The position numbers and the translations under genes were made by a program. Positions 12,120 to 14,311 of a stretch of 14,311 nt of DNA are shown one piece after another. The first letter of the stretch is position 1; each line of letters opens with the position of its first letter. Below the pieces are notes generated by a model, which was not told the DNA's origin, did no database searches, and was given only the letters and a program-made list of their open reading frames with translations. The stretch lies in contig WJKR01000001.1 of the NCBI GenBank assembly GCA_014729015.1, positions 1-14,311 on the forward strand, read 5' to 3'. The DNA is from Candidatus Woesearchaeota archaeon (GTDB lineage: Archaea; Nanobdellota; Nanobdellia; Woesearchaeales; WJKR01).

Positions 12120-12778
12120 CGTAGTTTGTAGAACACTTCTGCGAATCGGTGGCCGTGCTTGATGCCTGCTATGAAGTTGCGGAGCAGGGTGCCTGCGTAT
12201 ACGTAGTAGATGTTGATGAGGAATCCCCAGACGCCGAGCTGGCTTTCGAAGCAGCTGAGCGCTTTGAGTTTGGTCTTGTATGTTTTGCTTACGTCCACGA
12301 TGAGGTAGGGTGCGTCTCGTTTGTGCGTGCTGAACGGTGTCCAGACGTCGAACGTGTACACCGGGCATTGCAGCTGTGTTCGGTCGTAGGCTTGTTTGAC
12401 GAGTTTGAACGTCGCGCGGTGGTCGGGGTGCGGGTCGTCCGAGGCGTGGGTCAGGATCTTTTTCGGGCGATATTCGTGGAGGAGGTTGGTGAGTTTTTTG
12501 GTGGTCTTCTTCTCGTGTTGTCGGAACTTGCCTTCTTTGAGGCCGAGGAAGAGGATGCCGCTGCCGCCGATGATCTTGTCCGCGTCTTCTGATTCTTTGA
12601 CCCTGGTCTTGGCGATGATTTCTTGTTTGAAGTGTGGGTGGGAGAATTCTCCGTAGGAGAGGATGATGGTGAGGATTTTCTTTCCTTCTTTGGCGTACTT
12701 GGCGAGGGTGCCGCCGGGTCCGAAGATTTGGTCGTCGGGGTGTGCGCAGATGCACACTACGGTGCCTTTTTTCTTCAT
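12116..12778 (-). CDS. PIG-L/LmbE-family deacetylase
   Basis: The 220-residue protein belongs to the zinc-dependent N-acetylglucosaminyl deacetylases (PIG-L, MshB, BshB, DPY-type). The metal motif is ICAHPDDQIFGPGG (10-23), with H13 and D16 as ligands. The fourth acidic position of the usual HPDDE is Gln here (Q17). The third ligand lies in DDPHPDHRAT (114-123, H120). The C-terminal GHRFAEVFYKL is also typical. The ATG at 12778 was chosen because a TATA box at 12803-12812 places the transcript start about four bases upstream. A longer frame runs into the tRNA and is not used. It is translationally coupled to the GT4 gene, a pairing reminiscent of GlcNAc transfer followed by deacetylation (MshA/MshB, BshA/BshB, GPI anchor steps). 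Confidence 0.88.
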   Translation of the reverse strand: MKKKGTVVCICAHPDDQIFGPGGTLAKYAKEGKKILTIILSYGEFSHPHFKQEIIAKTRVKESEDADKIIGGSGILFLGLKEGKFRQHEKKTTKKLTNLLHEYRPKKILTHASDDPHPDHRATFKLVKQAYDRTQLQCPVYTFDVWTPFSTHKRDAPYLIVDVSKTYKTKLKALSCFESQLGVWGFLINIYYVYAGTLLRNFIAGIKHGHRFAEVFYKLR

Positions 12779-12802
12779 GTCTTTTTTGGTGGGGGTGGGT
12801 GT

Positions 12803-12812
12803 GTATATAAAT
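12803..12812 (-). promoter_or_regulatory. TATA box of the PIG-L/GT4 operon
   Basis: ATTTATATAC on the minus strand, about 26 bases from a predicted start near 12782 and four bases before the PIG-L ATG. It lies just downstream of the tRNA 3' end. Confidence 0.6.
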
Positions 12813-12825
12813 GTAGTGCTGTGTC

Positions 12826-12938
12826 TGCGCCGGCCGGGATTTGAACCCGGATCAACGGCTGTCTTCACTGGGAAGACCTGGTGGGTCTTTGGTCTTGGTG
12901 TGTGGAAGGCCGCTATCCTACCATTAGACTACCGGCGC
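12826..12938 (-). tRNA. trnG: tRNA-Gly(UCC) with an intron at 37/38
   Basis: On the minus strand the acceptor stem GCGCCGG pairs with CCGGCGC, with discriminator A at 12826; CCA is not encoded. The D arm is GTCT-AATGGTA-GGAT. The anticodon stem GCGGC/GCCGT encloses the mature loop CUUCCAA (anticodon UCC), and the T arm is CCGGG-TTCAAAT-CCCGG. The mature length is 71 nt after removal of a 42-nt intron. The gene has its own TATA box about 32 bases upstream (12966-12973). It lies between the PIG-L operon and the divergent rRNA operon. Confidence 0.95.
12861..12902 (-). other. tRNA-Gly intron with a bulge-helix-bulge motif
   Basis: The 42-nt intron interrupts the anticodon loop between A37 and A38. 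Loop bases CUUC (32-35) pair with GAAG near the intron end to form the 4-bp central helix. The 3-nt bulges are CA^C at the 5' site and AC^A at the 3' site, each cut after the second base as the archaeal splicing endonuclease does. The intron body can continue as AC/GT and AAGACC/GGTCTT pairing. The outer helix is the anticodon stem. Confidence 0.88.
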
Positions 12939-12965
12939 TTGTGGTGTGGTGTTGAGCGGTTGGTG

Positions 12966-12973
12966 GTTTAAAA
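12966..12973 (-). promoter_or_regulatory. TATA box of tRNA-Gly
   Basis: TTTTAAAC-like sequence on the minus strand, centred about 32 bases before the tRNA 5' end, predicting a leader of some six bases to be removed by RNase P. Confidence 0.5.
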
Positions 12974-13020
12974 AAGTATCTTCTCTTTTTTTAATCACTT
13001 TTTAGTGGTGAAAAATAGGA

Positions 13021-13031
13021 ATTTTTATATA
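13021..13031 (+). promoter_or_regulatory. rRNA operon promoter P1
   Basis: A strong TATA box, ATTTTTATATA, preceded by purine-rich GGA, points toward 16S. Predicted transcription start is about 13052-13055, giving a leader of roughly 420 nt before 16S. Confidence 0.6.
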
Positions 13032-13049
13032 GTTCGGGCGCCCTATGAT

Positions 13050-13474
13050 GAGAACAGGTGTCCTCCGAGGGCAGCCACAAGGTTTATAAAGGGAACGATG
13101 TTCCTTGAACCTGCCCACGCACGTGGGCGAATCGCCACCCATTCTCGGTCGATTCCTCCTCAAGTCGAAGGGGGCCAATGAGACGGGAATCAACCAACGA
13201 CCCTTCAACCGATTGGTCGATCATCACAATCATGCTTGAGATAGGCATCTTCATGCTCAAGTATGGGTACACGGCAAAGCAGATGACGCGTGGACGCGCC
13301 GCCCAGACGGCGATAAGCACGCGACGAATACATCTGTGACGAAACTAGTGAAGGAAAAACATCCTGCACTAATTCCTTAAACCAAAAATAATCAGGACAG
13401 CAGACCGAAAGGATTGGCAAGATTGTGCGAACATGATTGTCAGGAAAAGACGCGGTAAAACAACTTTTCCACGA
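13050..13474 (+). ncRNA. rRNA operon leader, highly structured; may include a separate RNA
   Basis: No gene I can name lies here, but the + strand holds many stable stems. These are TGTCCT/AGGGCA (13058-13073), GGAAC/GTTCC (13092-13104), GCCCAC/GTGGGC (13113-13128), GGTCGATTCC/GGAATCAACC with one mismatch (13147-13156 with 13186-13195), CAGATG/CATCTG (13280-13285 with 13331-13336) enclosing CGCGTG/CACGCG (13287-13292 with 13318-13323) and CGCCG/CGGCG (13297-13301 with 13308-13312), and AAGGAA/TTCCTT near 13352-13378. A second TATA box lies at 13083-13090. A 53-codon frame (13178-13339) and frames in the other phases are open, but overlap the stems, so I treat them as by-products of composition. 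I looked for SRP and RNase P RNA hallmarks and did not find them. The region before 16S would also form half of the processing stem whose other half is outside the window. Confidence 0.45.
13083..13090 (+). promoter_or_regulatory. Possible second rRNA promoter P2
   Basis: TTTATAAA lies about 60 bases downstream of P1, with predicted start near 13113. Tandem promoters are common before archaeal rRNA operons. The sequence is symmetric, so direction is not certain. Confidence 0.4.
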
Positions 13475-14311
13475 ATACCCGTTGATCCTGCGGGAGGTTG
13501 CTGCTCTGGGGATTCGATTAAGCCATGCAAGTCAGATCGCAAGATCGGCGAAAGGCTCAGTAACACGTCGTTAACATGCCCTGAGGTCAAGGATAAGCAC
13601 GAGAAATTGTGTGTAACACTTGATAGGGGATGATGCCTGGAATGGCGCATCTTTCCAAACTCGTGCCTCAGGATTGGACGGCGGCGGATTAGGCAGTTGG
13701 CGGTGTAACGGACCACCAAACCGAAGATCCGTACGGGCCATGAGAGTGGTAGCCCGGAGAGGGACACTGAGATACTGGTCCCAGCCCCACGGGGTGCAGC
13801 AGGCGCGAAACCTTTACCATGCACGAAAGTGTGATAAGGGGATCCCCAGTGCTCATGTACTGCATGGGCTTTTGCCAAGTGTAAATAGCTTGGCGAATAA
13901 GTGGTGGGTAAGACTGGTGCCAGCCGCCGCGGTAACACCAGCGCCACGAGTGGTAACCGCGATTATTGGGCCTAAAGCGTCCGTAGCCGGCGCTGCAAAT
14001 CTCTTGTGAAATTGTTCGGCTCAACCGAACAGCGCGCAAGGGACACTACAGCGCTCGAGACCGGGAGGGGTCAGAAGAATTCCAGAGGGAGCGGTAAAAT
14101 GTTATAATCTCTGGAGGACTACCTGTGGCGAAGGCGTCTGACCAGAACGGATCTGACGGTGAGGGACGAAAGCCAGGGGAGCGAACCGGATTAGATATCG
14201 AGAAATCTAACGATTTCTGGACTTAGTCTCGTGTGTTTGATTCAACTACTGCACACTAAGTTCAGTGAGATATGAGATTTCACTCGACTAAGTACCCGAG
14301 TAGTCCTGGCT
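13475..14311 (+). rRNA. rrs: 16S ribosomal RNA, 5' part (continues beyond the window), with an intron
   Basis: The gene begins near 13475 with a variant of the archaeal 5' end (ATACCCGTTGATCCTGCGGG), followed by universal landmarks. These are AAGCCATGCAAGT, AGGCTCAGTAACACGT, GGGACACTGAGATACTGG, the archaeal GGCGCGAAACCTTTAC block, GTGCCAGCCGCCGCGGTAA (13917-13935, E. coli 515-533), ATTATTGGGCCTAAAGCGTCCGTAGC, and GTGGCGAAGGCGTCTGACCAG. At the 790 loop GGATTAGAT (14188-14196) is separated from ACCCGAGTAGTCC (14294 onward) by 97 nt. Spliced, the sequence is a normal 16S. The exon before the insertion is about 722 nt, a little compact for archaea. The exact 5' end is estimated from alignment to canonical termini. 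Confidence 0.97.
14197..14293 (+). other. 16S rRNA intron (97 nt), archaeal bulge-helix-bulge type
   Basis: The insertion falls between E. coli positions 793 and 794. A near-canonical BHB can be drawn. The intron helix is TCGAG (14198-14202) with CTCGA (14283-14287), the 5' bulge ATA (14195-14197) is cut after AT, the central 4-bp helix is exon TTAG (14191-14194) with CTAA (14288-14291), and the 3' bulge GTA (14292-14294) is cut after GT. After one A-C mismatch, exon CGG pairs with CCG. Both cuts are after the second bulge base and restore the conserved loop exactly. Inside are a hairpin AAATC/GATTT (about 14203-14216), AGTGAGAT/ATTTCACT (14264-14285) and a duplicated ACTAAGT (14255-14261, 14287-14293). 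No endonuclease gene fits in it. Confidence 0.85.

Noticed and set aside
13042..13075. C/D-box sRNA beginning at the ATGATGA near 13043
   Set aside because: A C-box-like sequence is present, but no CTGA D box lies at a suitable distance, and the motif is upstream of the predicted P1 transcript start.
13084..13320. A 78-codon minus-strand ORF in the rRNA leader
   Set aside because: It is antisense to strong stems of the leader, has no TATA box or ribosome binding site in a fitting position, and no recognisable domain.
13050..13400. SRP (7S) RNA or RNase P RNA in the rRNA leader
   Set aside because: A stretch resembling part of SRP helix 8 (CAGG...GCAGCC, near 13055-13076) caught my eye, but the GNAR tetraloop and flanking signature are absent. 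The RNase P conserved blocks were not found either.
14197..14293. Rapidly evolving hairpin expansion of 16S instead of an intron
   Set aside because: The location in the invariant 790 loop, the exact restoration of the canonical sequence on removal, and the bulge-helix-bulge flanks all favour a spliced intron.

Overview
The window is a compact archaeal chromosome segment, most likely from a DPANN lineage of the Woesearchaeota/Pacearchaeota kind. The archaeal assignment is firm: fibrillarin and Nop5, hypusine-type aIF5A, eL40, aRF1, a tRNA with a bulge-helix-bulge (BHB) intron, an archaeal 16S rRNA, and TATA boxes about 26 bases before start codons. The DPANN placement is inference. It rests on the trimmed proteins (Nop5 without its N-terminal domain, aRF1 without its zinc minidomain) and on the look of the 16S.

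Layout. 1-209 (-) is the N-terminus of an MFS-type membrane protein. 253-1661 (-) is a nop5-fibrillarin operon for C/D-box RNA-guided 2'-O-methylation. 1696-2964 (-) is a site-2 membrane protease. 3000-3158 has no gene but can fold. 3159-3727 (-) is aIF5A followed by eL40. 3751-4857 (-) is a SprT-like metallopeptidase coupled to a nucleotidyltransferase-like gene. 4892-7534 (-) is aRF1, interrupted immediately after its catalytic GGQ by a 504-residue intein that carries a LAGLIDADG endonuclease and an XRE-type helix-turn-helix. 7619-9104 (+) holds a GNAT acetyltransferase and a RecB/Cas4-like Fe-S nuclease, and a small PD-(D/E)XK protein converges on the nuclease. 9557-10957 (+) is a eukaryote-type UDP-sugar pyrophosphorylase, converging on a PIG-L deacetylase/GT4 glycosyltransferase operon (10959-12778, -). 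12826-12938 (-) is intron-containing tRNA-Gly(UCC). 12939-13474 is the structured leader of the rRNA operon. 13475 to the window end (+) is the first part of 16S rRNA, which itself carries a 97-nt insertion with a BHB fold in the 790 loop.

The theme is translation and RNA processing: rRNA/tRNA methylation, elongation (aIF5A), termination (aRF1), ribosome (eL40, 16S) and tRNA. A second small theme is sugar-nucleotide and glycoconjugate chemistry (pyrophosphorylase, GT4, PIG-L). Three different kinds of intervening sequence lie in core translation components: an intein at the peptide-release motif, an intron in the anticodon loop, and an intron in the 790 loop of 16S. These are the most notable content. 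Almost every gene or operon has a TATA box placed so that transcription should start at or within a few bases of the start codon, which indicates mostly leaderless mRNAs.
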